Below are positions 8,546-17,961 of a stretch of 64,000 bases of DNA, one piece after another (position 1 is the stretch's first letter; every line of letters begins with the position of its first letter). Under the pieces are notes generated by a model that made no database searches, was not told the DNA's origin, and worked only from the letters and a program-made list of their open reading frames with translations. Origin of the DNA: a virus; the IMG/VR virus record IMGVR_UViG_3300025108_000001, positions 35,251 to 99,250 of that record. One strand, given 5' to 3'. The translations under genes were made by a program, and so were the position numbers.

Positions 8546-11278
8546 TCACCTAAAATTAGCCTTTATGAAATACACGCCTTCTTTTGGAACACCATGTTTT
8601 ATACTTATGTCGTGCATAGAATTAACTTCATTCACTATCGAATGTATCTCATGCGCTGAAACATCAATATTAAAATCCTTTTTTAGTATCTCAATTGTAG
8701 CATTTACATGGTCGAAATTATGTGTTTTAGAAGTATTATAATATACGGGCTTACCCATCATTTTTCTGATGCTATCATGTGCATCTAATATTTTTAATTC
8801 ATCTTCGCTACGCAAAACTTTCATATCCTGTATCGCAGTTTTGAATGCAGTTATTCCCTTTTGACTACCTATCTTTTTTTTACCAACTGAGGTTGAGGTT
8901 AAACTAGCGTCTTGTCTAAGAATTACATTAACGAGTTGTTTGAAAGGATAGTTTACTCTGGGATTAAATTCTTCGTACCAGTCTTTAGGAGTTTTATTAC
9001 TAGAAGAATTAGGATAATAACCGTTTATATTAGAAGTTTCTTTATGATATTCAAACCACTCGTTTACTAAATTATTGTTTTCTAAAGTTTCATATAAAAA
9101 TGAACCAAACTCGGTATTTATTTCATCAACAATAACGCCTTCACCTTTAACGAGTAACATCTCTTTTACTAAAGAACTAATTTGTTTAAATTCTTTTTTC
9201 AAGTTAGCAAAATTAACATCCTTTAGAGAAGAATTAACTAAATTAACAAAGTCAGTGATTTCTCTCAAATCTTCAGCAGAAATCATAGCGTAACCTAACT
9301 GTCTTTCTAAATCTAATATTCGTGTAAATGAATTATTTTTACTAGAACCTCCCGCTAATGATTTAAAGGTTTTAATGCTTTTTTCATTTATAGTAAAAGC
9401 AATTTCATCATCAAAAGGAACATATTGGTTGTAAACAGGCACTACGAAAAAATCTATAATAGCATTTAGCAATTCATCTAGTTCGTTTTCTGCGTTAATT
9501 AATTCTGAACGATATTCTTTAACATTTAATGTGCCTACATTTTCTAACCGCTTTTTCCTATTAATTCCTTGAATATCTTTAGCACCCATATCTAATGAAG
9601 ACTCTTTGCCGTATTTAGTTGCAGTAGGCGAGACACTTTCATTGTATATTTTAGAAAAAGTATTTAGGAAACTTGAAATCCTTTTACTTTTGTTGTCTAT
9701 ATCTTCTCCATTTAGTTCATTATTAGATGAATCATCTTCTTTATTATCAATAACTAAATCCGACTTTGTTGTGGAAGATAGCGGTAAATAAAATTCGGTC
9801 ATTGAATCAGTAACAGAAGCCAAGTCTTTAAGTTCTTCAAAATATTCTAATATTTTAGAATCCATTGCTATTCTAGTATTATAATTAACATCAAATTTTG
9901 CTCCTTGAATTAATAATAATTTTTTCATTCTTTTAAGTTGGTTTTCAAAAATTGGCGTATTTTTAAACGCTTCTGAATTGCCTCTATCAGTAAAAGCACG
10001 ATAGTATATAGGGTCAACAGCAACAGTGTTTTGAAAATTAGTTAATATTTGTTCTAATTGCTTTACTTCCGATATCGAAGCGGCATCTACTTCTTCTTGC
10101 ATAGTAACTTCTGCGGTTTTACCACTTTGACTTCCTTCTTTATCATAAGTTGTTACTGCAATAGGGGAATCCGTCTCCACTTTATCTTCACCATCACCCA
10201 AAAATCTTACTATATTTTTATTTTTCAAAAGTTCTACAAATAATTTAACGTGAACTTTTGATTTCATATATCCCTTCACTTGCATTTTTTTAAATCTAGT
10301 TATATAATTTAAATTGGTTTTAATATTATTAGAGTTTATCTCATTTTTAAATAATTTTAACTCTCCTACAATATCCTTTAATTCGGACGTAAGAGCCTCT
10401 TCGTCAACTTTCTCAACAGCATTAATAAAATCAGAATACTTAGTTTGAAAGTCTTCGTAGTCTTTATTAACACCCGACCAATATGAATATATTGCCTTTC
10501 TATTTTTTAAACTTCTAAGGTCTAGTTTACCTGTTATACTAGGTGCAGACAATATAATTTTTTTAGCCGTTCCTTCCTCATCATAACTTCTAAGTATTTC
10601 AAATACTGGCTCTAATACAGAAGACAGGCCTTTTTTATTCAGACTATCAATATACTGTATGAAATTGTCAATAGTTTCGGGGTCTAAACTAACACCACTT
10701 TTCAATCTTAAATTATTCAATGAATGAGTCTTATCAATAAAAACTCTCTTAACCGTTAAAGTTTCTCTAGAATTTCTATCCGAAAAGTTTGCAAGCATTT
10801 CATCTATTTTTTCTACGTTTACTCCGCTTCTTTCAACTAAGACTGAAATATCCCCTCTAAAATTAGAGTTTAATTCTGACTCAAACGCTTCACCTAATAT
10901 TTGCTCTAATGCGTAATTTTCCATAACATTAATTTTTTTTGGAAAATCTAACACTTCTGTTGGAAAGCCAACAAACAGATTACTTGCTTTTCCTCTCAAC
11001 CAAACTCTAAAAGCCTGTTTTTTAGATTTTGAAGACCCTTCTCCTAACATATCAGAAGGGTCGGATAACATGAAAGATTTATTTTCAGTCATATATTTAT
11101 GCAAATGAGAAGGTTCGGAAAAAATTATATTTAATATTTCATCCATTCTATCATCTAAACCGTCATCAGTAACATCCTTTTCATTTTCTTCTATGTGTTT
11201 CTCTATATTAAGTTCTAACCTAGAACGGCCTTTTTCAATATATACCTTAAATAATTCATACGATTTATCAATATCCAT
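8546..11278 (-). CDS. large late protein, 910 aa, no tag
   Basis: A long acidic and helical protein beginning MDIDKSYELFK, without the MSW peptide. Several segments look like coiled coils, and there are Ser/Asp-rich linkers near residues 520-530. No motif identifies it. It lies between the 822-residue tagged protein and terL with almost no spacing, so it is co-expressed with packaging genes. A structural or ejected core protein is plausible; it shows no HK97-like capsid features I can identify. Confidence 0.7.
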   Translation of the reverse strand: MDIDKSYELFKVYIEKGRSRLELNIEKHIEENEKDVTDDGLDDRMDEILNIIFSEPSHLHKYMTENKSFMLSDPSDMLGEGSSKSKKQAFRVWLRGKASNLFVGFPTEVLDFPKKINVMENYALEQILGEAFESELNSNFRGDISVLVERSGVNVEKIDEMLANFSDRNSRETLTVKRVFIDKTHSLNNLRLKSGVSLDPETIDNFIQYIDSLNKKGLSSVLEPVFEILRSYDEEGTAKKIILSAPSITGKLDLRSLKNRKAIYSYWSGVNKDYEDFQTKYSDFINAVEKVDEEALTSELKDIVGELKLFKNEINSNNIKTNLNYITRFKKMQVKGYMKSKVHVKLFVELLKNKNIVRFLGDGEDKVETDSPIAVTTYDKEGSQSGKTAEVTMQEEVDAASISEVKQLEQILTNFQNTVAVDPIYYRAFTDRGNSEAFKNTPIFENQLKRMKKLLLIQGAKFDVNYNTRIAMDSKILEYFEELKDLASVTDSMTEFYLPLSSTTKSDLVIDNKEDDSSNNELNGEDIDNKSKRISSFLNTFSKIYNESVSPTATKYGKESSLDMGAKDIQGINRKKRLENVGTLNVKEYRSELINAENELDELLNAIIDFFVVPVYNQYVPFDDEIAFTINEKSIKTFKSLAGGSSKNNSFTRILDLERQLGYAMISAEDLREITDFVNLVNSSLKDVNFANLKKEFKQISSLVKEMLLVKGEGVIVDEINTEFGSFLYETLENNNLVNEWFEYHKETSNINGYYPNSSSNKTPKDWYEEFNPRVNYPFKQLVNVILRQDASLTSTSVGKKKIGSQKGITAFKTAIQDMKVLRSEDELKILDAHDSIRKMMGKPVYYNTSKTHNFDHVNATIEILKKDFNIDVSAHEIHSIVNEVNSMHDISIKHGVPKEGVYFIKANFR

Positions 11279-11280
11279 AA

Positions 11281-13749
11281 TTACAGCCCCTTACTGTTTA
11301 ACCATTCTAATGGTTTGAAACCTTGAGTTTTACCTTTTGTTGTCTTTGGCTTAGAAATAGTTTTCTCTTTGGAAACAGTTACCATAGAAACTTTAATCTC
11401 ATCTAATATTTTTCGTTTGATGCTATCAAAACGTTTCAATAATACCTCTTTAATTTTTTTAACATCTGCCCTGTCCGTTTCACTTTCATCAATTTCTCTA
11501 TTTTTATTACTGTCTATTTCATCATACATTGTTCTTAATTCTACATTAGGAGGGTCTATCAATTCATCTATATTCCTACTAAATTTTAACAATCTTTGAT
11601 ATTCCTTATTTAATTTATATTGTTCTTCTTTAGGCAAGGAATCTAACGTTATAGGTTCGTCATTTTGATTATCTTGAGTTTTTTCTTCATTCATATATCT
11701 ATCTTTAAAGATAGCGATAGAATTAGTTTTACTATCATCCATAGAACCGTCCGTTCCACTAATATAGAAATTACCCACCGCACCTTCTGTTGTTTCAGGA
11801 ACAAAATCAACAGTCTTAGAGGGTATCATTGTTTCTAACATATCTTGGAAATCTTCGCGTTCCTCCAAAAAACGTTTCATTTCCCTTAGGCTCAATCTAG
11901 TAGAAATATTCTGTATAGTAGAATTAAATTCAGACTTTTTATAATCATCTATATTTTCAACTATATCTAAAAGTTTGGTTCTTGTATCGCTAGTCAATAA
12001 TGTATATTTAACATTTAAAGAAATGGTTGGCATATCTTCCATGTCTTTAAGCACATTCTCATAGGCGTTTAACAAATCAACTTCTTCATCAGTAGCATTA
12101 TCAGAAGTTCTAATCTCAGAAAGTCTAGTTAACCATGTTCGCCATCCCGTTACACTCCTTTGACCCTGTTTCACTACAATTTTACAAACACTCTTGAAAT
12201 TCGATAACAGTTGTTCCCATTGTGTGCTAGTAGTTTCAGAAAAACTATTTTTTGCTTCATTAAAATCACTTTGTCTTTGACCGTCACTTTCGATAATCAA
12301 CAACATTTTTAATTTATGTAAAAGAGTGCCTTCACTCACAGTTACTTTATTAGTTATTATCATATCATCTAATCTTCCGCCTACATTATCGGAATCATAC
12401 CTAAAGTAAATGGCTAAAGCACTTTGGAAGGCAGATACTTTTACATTTTCAAAGAAGTCTTTTTTAGTTCCGAATAAAAACTTAGGTCGGTCTGCTTTTC
12501 TAACATTATTCATTACATTTTCAAAATAAATTTTTGCTAACTTATCATCAATGTCAGAAATATCTATATTGTCATCTTTTTTATCTCTAATTATTTTTGC
12601 GCTCTTGTCCGTAGTAGTTTTAGGTTTCATTTTAAGAGAATTAAAATCTTTTTTTCCTAATATTTTTGCTAATTGAGTTCTTTCAATTTTTCCTTTATGG
12701 ATTTTTGAACCTGCTAATGAATCTATTTCCTCAATACTCAAAAAAGGAGCAAATTTAGTCAATCCTATTACTTCGGGAGATGAAGTTTTAATAGATATTT
12801 TTTTGTCATATAAATAAAACCCTTCTCGACTTTTTGTTTTCTGTTTTGGTTTATCTGCATCCTTTTCTTTTTGTGCGTCAATACTTCCTTTCTCATCTTC
12901 AGGTACATCTTCAGGTTCATCTTCAGTTTCAGTCTGATTATTACCCCTATATTCAACAGGTAGTAATACTGGTTTTTTAGTAAACCCGTTTAATATAGCC
13001 TTTACTTCTGTATCGAAAGTTTCTTCCGTAACACCTGCGGATAACGGCATAACTACTATTAAATCATCACTTAATGAATAGCCTAAAGTTTCAGGATTAT
13101 CTTTGTATTTATTAGTTAAGGTTTTTTGAATGTCTCTATCTTTGAAAAGTTTTGAAATATCTCTATTCCTTTGTTCCTTTTCATCCTTTGTTAACTTCTT
13201 GTTTTTACCTCTAGGTTTCAGAATAAGATTTTCATTTTTTATATATTCTACTGCATCAAAATCAACTTCACCTTTCATGTATCTAAGAACATCATCAAAA
13301 TCTCCTTGTTTTACTAACTTTGTCAACATCGGTTTAGTTCTATAAAAATTTTTTTCATAAATATCTAATAACATATCTAATCTATCTATATATTTTTCAG
13401 TATGAACCATTTGTGGAGACTTATAGTAAGGGTCTTCTCTTAATTGTTTAACGGATGGTTGCTTTCCATCTTTACCTTTAGGCCTAAACATATCTTTTCC
13501 TTCATGGATATTATCTATTGATATTGGAGGGTCTCTAAAAAAACTAGGGAAAGCAACATATCTCAGTTTTGACCTTAATTGGTTAGCGGTTCGCTTGAAG
13601 TGATTATCCCCATTTTCTTTCATATATTTTTCTAATAATGCTGTCAATTTCTTTTTGTCATCAGTAGTTAATAAGACATATATTTTTTTTACACCTTCGG
13701 TCATATTTTTTGACGGTCTAGGTGCTTTCAAAACAGATTGCCAACTCAT
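11281..13749 (-). CDS. large MSW-tagged late protein, 822 aa
   Basis: Begins MSWQSVLKAPR at an ATG after GGAGATAA; the frame is open further upstream but the tag marks the start. The protein is charged and mostly helical, with an acidic linker rich in Glu/Asp/Lys near residues 270-305 and a basic C-terminus. Three very large late proteins (712, 822 and 910 residues) of similar composition flank the packaging genes. Function unknown; internal virion protein is my inference. Confidence 0.75.
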   Translation of the reverse strand: MSWQSVLKAPRPSKNMTEGVKKIYVLLTTDDKKKLTALLEKYMKENGDNHFKRTANQLRSKLRYVAFPSFFRDPPISIDNIHEGKDMFRPKGKDGKQPSVKQLREDPYYKSPQMVHTEKYIDRLDMLLDIYEKNFYRTKPMLTKLVKQGDFDDVLRYMKGEVDFDAVEYIKNENLILKPRGKNKKLTKDEKEQRNRDISKLFKDRDIQKTLTNKYKDNPETLGYSLSDDLIVVMPLSAGVTEETFDTEVKAILNGFTKKPVLLPVEYRGNNQTETEDEPEDVPEDEKGSIDAQKEKDADKPKQKTKSREGFYLYDKKISIKTSSPEVIGLTKFAPFLSIEEIDSLAGSKIHKGKIERTQLAKILGKKDFNSLKMKPKTTTDKSAKIIRDKKDDNIDISDIDDKLAKIYFENVMNNVRKADRPKFLFGTKKDFFENVKVSAFQSALAIYFRYDSDNVGGRLDDMIITNKVTVSEGTLLHKLKMLLIIESDGQRQSDFNEAKNSFSETTSTQWEQLLSNFKSVCKIVVKQGQRSVTGWRTWLTRLSEIRTSDNATDEEVDLLNAYENVLKDMEDMPTISLNVKYTLLTSDTRTKLLDIVENIDDYKKSEFNSTIQNISTRLSLREMKRFLEEREDFQDMLETMIPSKTVDFVPETTEGAVGNFYISGTDGSMDDSKTNSIAIFKDRYMNEEKTQDNQNDEPITLDSLPKEEQYKLNKEYQRLLKFSRNIDELIDPPNVELRTMYDEIDSNKNREIDESETDRADVKKIKEVLLKRFDSIKRKILDEIKVSMVTVSKEKTISKPKTTKGKTQGFKPLEWLNSKGL

Positions 13750-13750
13750 C

Positions 13751-14056
13751 TTATTTATCTCCAACTTCATAGAACAGTGCTTCATTAGACTCGGCAGGGG
13801 TTAATCTTCCAAGAGGGTGTCTTCCGGCATCAAAACATTCCTTACAAGAATCTCCCAAATCCGAATTATCATTGTCCGGTTCATAATCCACAATCGTCCA
13901 CTTTTTTCCTAATAACTTCATACGACAAGAATCACAAATCTTCTTACCACATCCTCCTTCACAGGCTGTATGGTGAACCTCTTTCTCATTAGGACTAATA
14001 CCACAATAAGAGCAATCTTGTTCAGTTTCACTTTTTAATACATCTTGCCAATTCAT
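13751..14056 (-). CDS. MNW-tagged zinc-binding late protein
   Basis: 101 residues starting MNWQDVLKSET. The tag is followed by several Cys/His pairs: CSYC, HHTAC, CGKKICDSC and CKEC, which look like two interleaved zinc ribbons or a treble-clef/B-box-like finger. GGAGAGAGTTCA precedes the start. Possibly a nucleic-acid- or protein-binding module carried by the tag. Confidence 0.7.
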   Translation of the reverse strand: MNWQDVLKSETEQDCSYCGISPNEKEVHHTACEGGCGKKICDSCRMKLLGKKWTIVDYEPDNDNSDLGDSCKECFDAGRHPLGRLTPAESNEALFYEVGDK

Positions 14057-14068
14057 TGAACTCTCTCC

Positions 14069-14614
14069 TTAGACATCTTCTCTTCTGTCAAATGCCGTAT
14101 GTTGGTCTGCATTTCTTCTTTGCTTCCAACCACCTTCGACCCGTTTTGTTTTAGGTCGTCTTAAATTAGATAAAGCACTAGAGCCGCTAAGATTTCTTGT
14201 TAAAGGCGGTAATGCAAAACTAAATTTTTCATTTTTAATTGACCCTGCACTATATTCAATTGTAATAATTGCATCTTCTTCGGGATAAGCGTCATCGAAC
14301 AAAGTATTAGCCACATCCCCTCTATCTCGATTTTTTTGTGGCTTAACTACTACATCGTGAATTTTTATTCTAAGGCTACTTGGAAGACCCTTATATCCTC
14401 CATAATGTTGAATCACGCTAACTAATTGATTATCAGGAAATTGATTCCTTCTTAGTTTGTATAAATCACTTTTACTCATCATTAATATTCCGTTAGTTAA
14501 AGCACTTTCAATAGTAATCTTTAATTTGCCTTCACTCATTTCTTCAGGTGCGTGTTTCCTACCTAACATTCTTGCTTCTCTTAAATCAACTTTTAATATT
14601 TCTTTCCAACTCAT
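14069..14614 (-). CDS. MSW-tagged late protein, 181 aa
   Basis: Starts MSWKEILKVDL at an ATG after GGGGTTAAT. Residues 30-140 appear to be a mixed alpha/beta domain, and the C-terminus (from about 145) is basic and flexible. The tag's downstream residues VDLREAR extend a helix. Overlaps the preceding GNAT-like gene by four bases. No family recognised. Confidence 0.65.
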   Translation of the reverse strand: MSWKEILKVDLREARMLGRKHAPEEMSEGKLKITIESALTNGILMMSKSDLYKLRRNQFPDNQLVSVIQHYGGYKGLPSSLRIKIHDVVVKPQKNRDRGDVANTLFDDAYPEEDAIITIEYSAGSIKNEKFSFALPPLTRNLSGSSALSNLRRPKTKRVEGGWKQRRNADQHTAFDRREDV

Positions 14615-14997
14615 TGTATTAACCCCTCTAATTTCATTTTTTCCCAAAACCCTGATGTATGGGGTTGTATTTTAGACACGGTTGGTAATACATTCGTGTC
14701 TTCCAATGAATGCAATTCCTCAATAAACTCCTTAAGATATTCTCTTGCCTTGCCTTTATTTTGTATATTATCTTTAATAGTAAACACATGAATATCCCAA
14801 AAATAGTTACTTGGATTTTCGTCTTGATGATAAACTGCTTCACCCCTTGCCTTTTTATCATTAGATTCCCATGTTAATTTATCATCCCATTCAGGCGTTA
14901 AATCTGACAAGTATTGAAATTGTTTGTCCTTTCTTGGTTTATATGGATTACTACCCATATACCAAGTAGGAGATTTCAAAATATTCATCCAACTCAT
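14611..14997 (-). CDS. MSW-tagged GNAT-like acetyltransferase
   Basis: 128 residues starting MSWMNILKSPT. The second half resembles the core and C-terminus of a GNAT N-acetyltransferase: IQNKGKAREYLKEF corresponds to the acetyl-CoA loop and helix (usually Q/R-x-x-G-x-G/A), and FWEKMKLEGLI to the final helix-strand. The acetyl-CoA loop is slightly degenerate, so catalytic activity is uncertain. If the tag is a capsid-delivery signal this would be an enzyme carried into the particle. Confidence 0.6.
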   Translation of the reverse strand: MSWMNILKSPTWYMGSNPYKPRKDKQFQYLSDLTPEWDDKLTWESNDKKARGEAVYHQDENPSNYFWDIHVFTIKDNIQNKGKAREYLKEFIEELHSLEDTNVLPTVSKIQPHTSGFWEKMKLEGLIQ

Positions 14998-15012
14998 TGT
15001 AATCTCTCCTTC

Positions 15013-15321
15013 TCAATCTTTTCTTTCTAAAACAATATACCAATCAAAAACTGTTCCATCTTCTTTTGTGGCGGCAGGTTCTAATTGTTGAATAGAAAAT
15101 CCGCCATTTTGTTCTAAGAAATCCCTCAAATTACTCGTTCTTATATCTGATGACAGAACATCTTCCTTACTTGAATAAACTTGTGCTAATACTTCCTTAT
15201 CATCAACAATATAACTTCTAAGCCCACTGTAACTTGTATTTGGAAAAGCAACTTTACTTTTAAAATCCTTTCTTTTTCCATGACTTATAAAATCATTTTT
15301 CAATATATTTTTCCAACTCAT
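15013..15321 (-). CDS. MSW-tagged late protein, 102 aa
   Basis: Starts MSWKNILKNDF after GGAGAGATTACA. The C-terminal half (GGFSIQQLEPAA... FDWYIVLERK) looks like a small alpha/beta domain. Overlaps the preceding small-terminase candidate by four bases. No function can be assigned. Confidence 0.65.
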   Translation of the reverse strand: MSWKNILKNDFISHGKRKDFKSKVAFPNTSYSGLRSYIVDDKEVLAQVYSSKEDVLSSDIRTSNLRDFLEQNGGFSIQQLEPAATKEDGTVFDWYIVLERKD

Positions 15322-15974
15322 TGTAACTTACTCTCCATTTGTTTTCTAACATCTAGCCAAACTTCAGGGTGATTTTGTGCTAACACTTCTTTAATAATTT
15401 GCATCTGATGAACAATAATTGTATCTTGTCTCTTGTGAACTAACTTACCTTTGAACTCCATCAAGTATCTCAAACTCTCACGGACTTCCTTTGCTAACTT
15501 AGTTAATGAATCTATATGTTTTGGGTCTAACTCATCTGATTGGAAAAGTAAATCTAATTTAGTATCTAGTCTAGAAATGTTAGCACTTAAAGTATCAACT
15601 TCATTTATCTCTCGCATTGCTATCATGTTTGCTGCTGATTGTTGAACTAAAGGTTGAACGTGATTTTTCATATGGCGAACTACTTGGTCGGCAGTGCAGT
15701 TTACCATTGACCCTACTTCTTCAGGAGTAATTAAAGAATCGTGTATTTGTAATTCGATTGCACTTCTATGTTCACTAGTGCAAACATTACATTTTGGATT
15801 AGAAGAATTAACATATCCTTCCATGTGATTTCTTTGATGCCTTGAAGCAGTGCCACTAGGCCAATCCATTTGAATATCTAACTCATCAGCAGTAATTATC
15901 ATGTTATCTAATTCATCTTCAAGGCTCTGCCTATTATCTAAATTACAAAAAACACAACGTTTTCTAGTTACCAA
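15318..15974 (-). CDS. probable small terminase / HTH protein
   Basis: 218 residues without the tag. The N-terminal half holds two similar units, each a Cys pair (CVFC; CNVC) followed by a Glu-rich helix and a helix-turn-helix ending in a basic RHQRNHM or RHMKNHV segment. The C-terminal half is a long coiled coil. A tandem HTH DNA-binding part followed by an oligomerisation helix is what small terminase subunits look like, and the gene is in the packaging block. A transcription factor is the alternative. TerS is therefore an inference. Confidence 0.55.
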   Translation of the reverse strand: MVTRKRCVFCNLDNRQSLEDELDNMIITADELDIQMDWPSGTASRHQRNHMEGYVNSSNPKCNVCTSEHRSAIELQIHDSLITPEEVGSMVNCTADQVVRHMKNHVQPLVQQSAANMIAMREINEVDTLSANISRLDTKLDLLFQSDELDPKHIDSLTKLAKEVRESLRYLMEFKGKLVHKRQDTIIVHQMQIIKEVLAQNHPEVWLDVRKQMESKLQ

Positions 15975-15978
15975 CTAA

Positions 15979-16230
15979 TCACCCCATTGTCTCTTTCAAT
16001 TTTTCTTTAAGTTCTTCTAATGTTTTTTCCGCATCAAGAATAGTAGGTCTTTGTATTTGTTCAATGATGTTTCTTGCATATTCTATAAGCAAACCTGTTT
16101 CTTTATTCATTTTAATAGCGGCTTCTTCAATATCTTCATACAACTTTTCTAGTAGTTTTTCCGTCTTTTCAATTTGGTCTAGATAAAATGAATATTCTTC
16201 TAATCCCTTTAATACAGAAAACCAACTCAT
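15979..16230 (-). CDS. MSW-tagged coiled-coil protein
   Basis: 83 residues starting MSWFSVLKGLE. The rest is almost entirely a two-segment coiled coil (residues 15-50 and 60-82). Start preceded by GGGAGAAATTAAG. Possibly an oligomerising partner in the particle; no family. Confidence 0.65.
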   Translation of the reverse strand: MSWFSVLKGLEEYSFYLDQIEKTEKLLEKLYEDIEEAAIKMNKETGLLIEYARNIIEQIQRPTILDAEKTLEELKEKLKETMG

Positions 16231-16247
16231 CTTAATTTCTCCCTCAT

Positions 16248-16430
16248 TTATAGTAATTTTTTAAGTTCAGTAATTAAAACCTTAACATCTTCTTTAGTAT
16301 AGGGTTCAGGATTTGCTAATTTTTCTGGACTAGGATAGCCTAAAATATTGGAATTAAGTACTTCCATAACTTCGTCCGTTATATCATCTCCCCAATCAAA
16401 ATCTTCTTTTATTATTCCTTTCCAACTCAT
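16248..16430 (-). CDS. MSW-tagged small acidic protein
   Basis: 60 residues starting MSWKGIIKEDF after GGAGAGTATTAAG. The frame is open upstream, but that part encodes the neighbouring Cys-rich peptide in another frame. Two acidic helices follow the tag. Function unknown. Confidence 0.65.
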   Translation of the reverse strand: MSWKGIIKEDFDWGDDITDEVMEVLNSNILGYPSPEKLANPEPYTKEDVKVLITELKKLL

Positions 16431-16431
16431 C

Positions 16432-16509
16432 TTAATACTCTCCACAATAACTACACATACAACAAGAATAATTATCCTCATCTATTTCCATATTACAACA
16501 TTCTAACAT
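16432..16509 (-). CDS. Cys-rich micro-protein, 25 aa
   Basis: MLECCNMEID then a CCMCSYC cluster: six Cys in 25 residues. It starts inside the end of the 401-residue gene, with GAGGGAAATGAT upstream, and its 3' end carries the GGAGAG binding site of the next gene. The arrangement of starts and stops argues that it is translated. Probably a metal-binding knuckle. Confidence 0.5.
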   Translation of the reverse strand: MLECCNMEIDEDNYSCCMCSYCGEY

Positions 16510-17708
16510 ATCATTTCCCTCTTTAAAATATCTTTCCAATTATCTGTATTGGAATTTATTGATTTATTAGTTTGTTCAAAACCTTCTTGTTGTAAATTAT
16601 TTTCAGTTGTTTCTTCAACCGGAAAGTTAGCAATCTGAATAGTATTGAAATTTCTCTTGTTTTTATTTTCCCAACGCATTCTTTTGTTGTCTAGTAAAAT
16701 AGTTACAATTTCATTTATTCTCCATCTGCTTATTTTAAACCAAGCAGATTTTATTTCATTGGGAATATTTATTCCAATCATTTCTTTAATTCTATCAGAA
16801 TCATTCCCTCTAGGTATTTGTATTGCTTTTCCTTCAATTTCCTTTTGACACCTTTCCCATTGAAAATTACCATTAGGTAGAGGTGTTTTCATCCATTTCT
16901 TTATTATTCTTTTAACACCACTAATCTCCATTGCTTTCCTAGCCCAACCAGTTTGAGTTTTATCTCCCAACTGTATTGGTGTATCTTTGCTTAAACCAAG
17001 TGGTTGTTCTAATGCTTCTATTCCGGCATTGACTATTTGAAGTAAACTATTAGTTAATGTATAGCCCACTACATCATTTGGATTTTCAGCATATAACATA
17101 GACCAAAAGGGAGGCTTTGCCAAATTGGGGTCAATATTATACCAAGCCGAATCAACAGCAGGTGAAGGTTTTAGTGGAGGGTCGCCCTTTTTACGATTTT
17201 TTATTTTATATTCTATTCTATCTTCATAATTAGGAGTTCTAAAATGACCGAAAATTTTTCGTCTCCCTGTTATCTCACCTGTTTCATCATCTATTTCTTT
17301 ATCTAGAAAAGGAATACTTCTAGGGTTTGAATCATTTGCACTTGAATTGATATTGTTCATATATTGCTGTAATTGTTTCAAATCAGTAATATCATCAACA
17401 TCAATATCATTGTTAAATATTCTTTTTAACATAGCATTTATTTTGTTCCCGCCTTCGGGCGAAACTGCACCTGCGAAACCCTTCCTTCTTCCAATTAGAC
17501 CTTGTTTCAGAAACATACCGTATAGAGAAAGTTGAGGTTGGAGCATTCCTATTTTATTTCCTTTAACTGCCTTAGTTTCTGTAACCCATAATTGAAACAT
17601 TTCACTTAGTAATTTAACATTAACATTGCCTTCAAAATTATAAGTTCCGGTAGGAGTAGTTGCACTAATCGTTGTTCCTTCTTCTTTTTTTATTGTTTTT
17701 TCTACCAC
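16503..17708 (-). CDS. late protein with the shared peptide at its C-terminus
   Basis: 401 residues from a GTG preceded by GGAGGTAAAAAAC; longer in-frame readings run through another gene. N-terminus VVEKTIKKEEG, with no tag there. Remarkably, the protein ends NWKDILKREMIC, i.e. the W-K-D-I-L-K core found at the start of other late proteins, after a Thr/Asn/Ser-rich linker. The body is a large unknown alpha/beta domain. This placement suggests the peptide is a modular docking or delivery signal that works at either end. Confidence 0.7.
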   Translation of the reverse strand: MVEKTIKKEEGTTISATTPTGTYNFEGNVNVKLLSEMFQLWVTETKAVKGNKIGMLQPQLSLYGMFLKQGLIGRRKGFAGAVSPEGGNKINAMLKRIFNNDIDVDDITDLKQLQQYMNNINSSANDSNPRSIPFLDKEIDDETGEITGRRKIFGHFRTPNYEDRIEYKIKNRKKGDPPLKPSPAVDSAWYNIDPNLAKPPFWSMLYAENPNDVVGYTLTNSLLQIVNAGIEALEQPLGLSKDTPIQLGDKTQTGWARKAMEISGVKRIIKKWMKTPLPNGNFQWERCQKEIEGKAIQIPRGNDSDRIKEMIGINIPNEIKSAWFKISRWRINEIVTILLDNKRMRWENKNKRNFNTIQIANFPVEETTENNLQQEGFEQTNKSINSNTDNWKDILKREMIC

Positions 17709-17835
17709 GTTTTTTACCTCCTTTTGATGAAATTGATTTGTTATTAAATAAAGATGAAGTTCCATTATTACTAGTAGTAACTGCCCCTGCCATTCGTAGT
17801 ATAGTAAACCATTTACTGTTAGGGATAGTTGCCAC
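17665..17835 (-). CDS. short basic protein with internal WFTIL peptide
   Basis: 56 residues from a GTG at 17835, overlapping the start of the next gene by 44 bp in another frame. It reads MATIPNSKWFTILRMAG, so a tag variant sits at residues 8-14, then a Ser/Asn linker and an extremely basic tail (KKRGRK, KKRRR). No strong ribosome binding site. Composition suggests nucleic-acid binding inside the particle. Coding status is supported by the tag and by the downstream gene starting within it. Confidence 0.5.
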   Translation of the reverse strand: MATIPNSKWFTILRMAGAVTTSNNGTSSLFNNKSISSKGGKKRGRKNNKKRRRNND

Positions 17836-17961
17836 TTGTATAAGCGCAACAACAATTAGACTATGAATGTTTCACTAATTACTATTGTTTTTTATTTTTT
17901 CTGATTGCAACCCACACCCAAAAATCATTTGATAAAGTCCAAAAAAATTTCTCTATTCTAT

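Noticed and set aside
8546-13749. One of the two very large late proteins as major capsid protein
   Set aside because: Both are much longer than HK97-type capsid proteins, helical and charged, with no recognisable capsid pattern.
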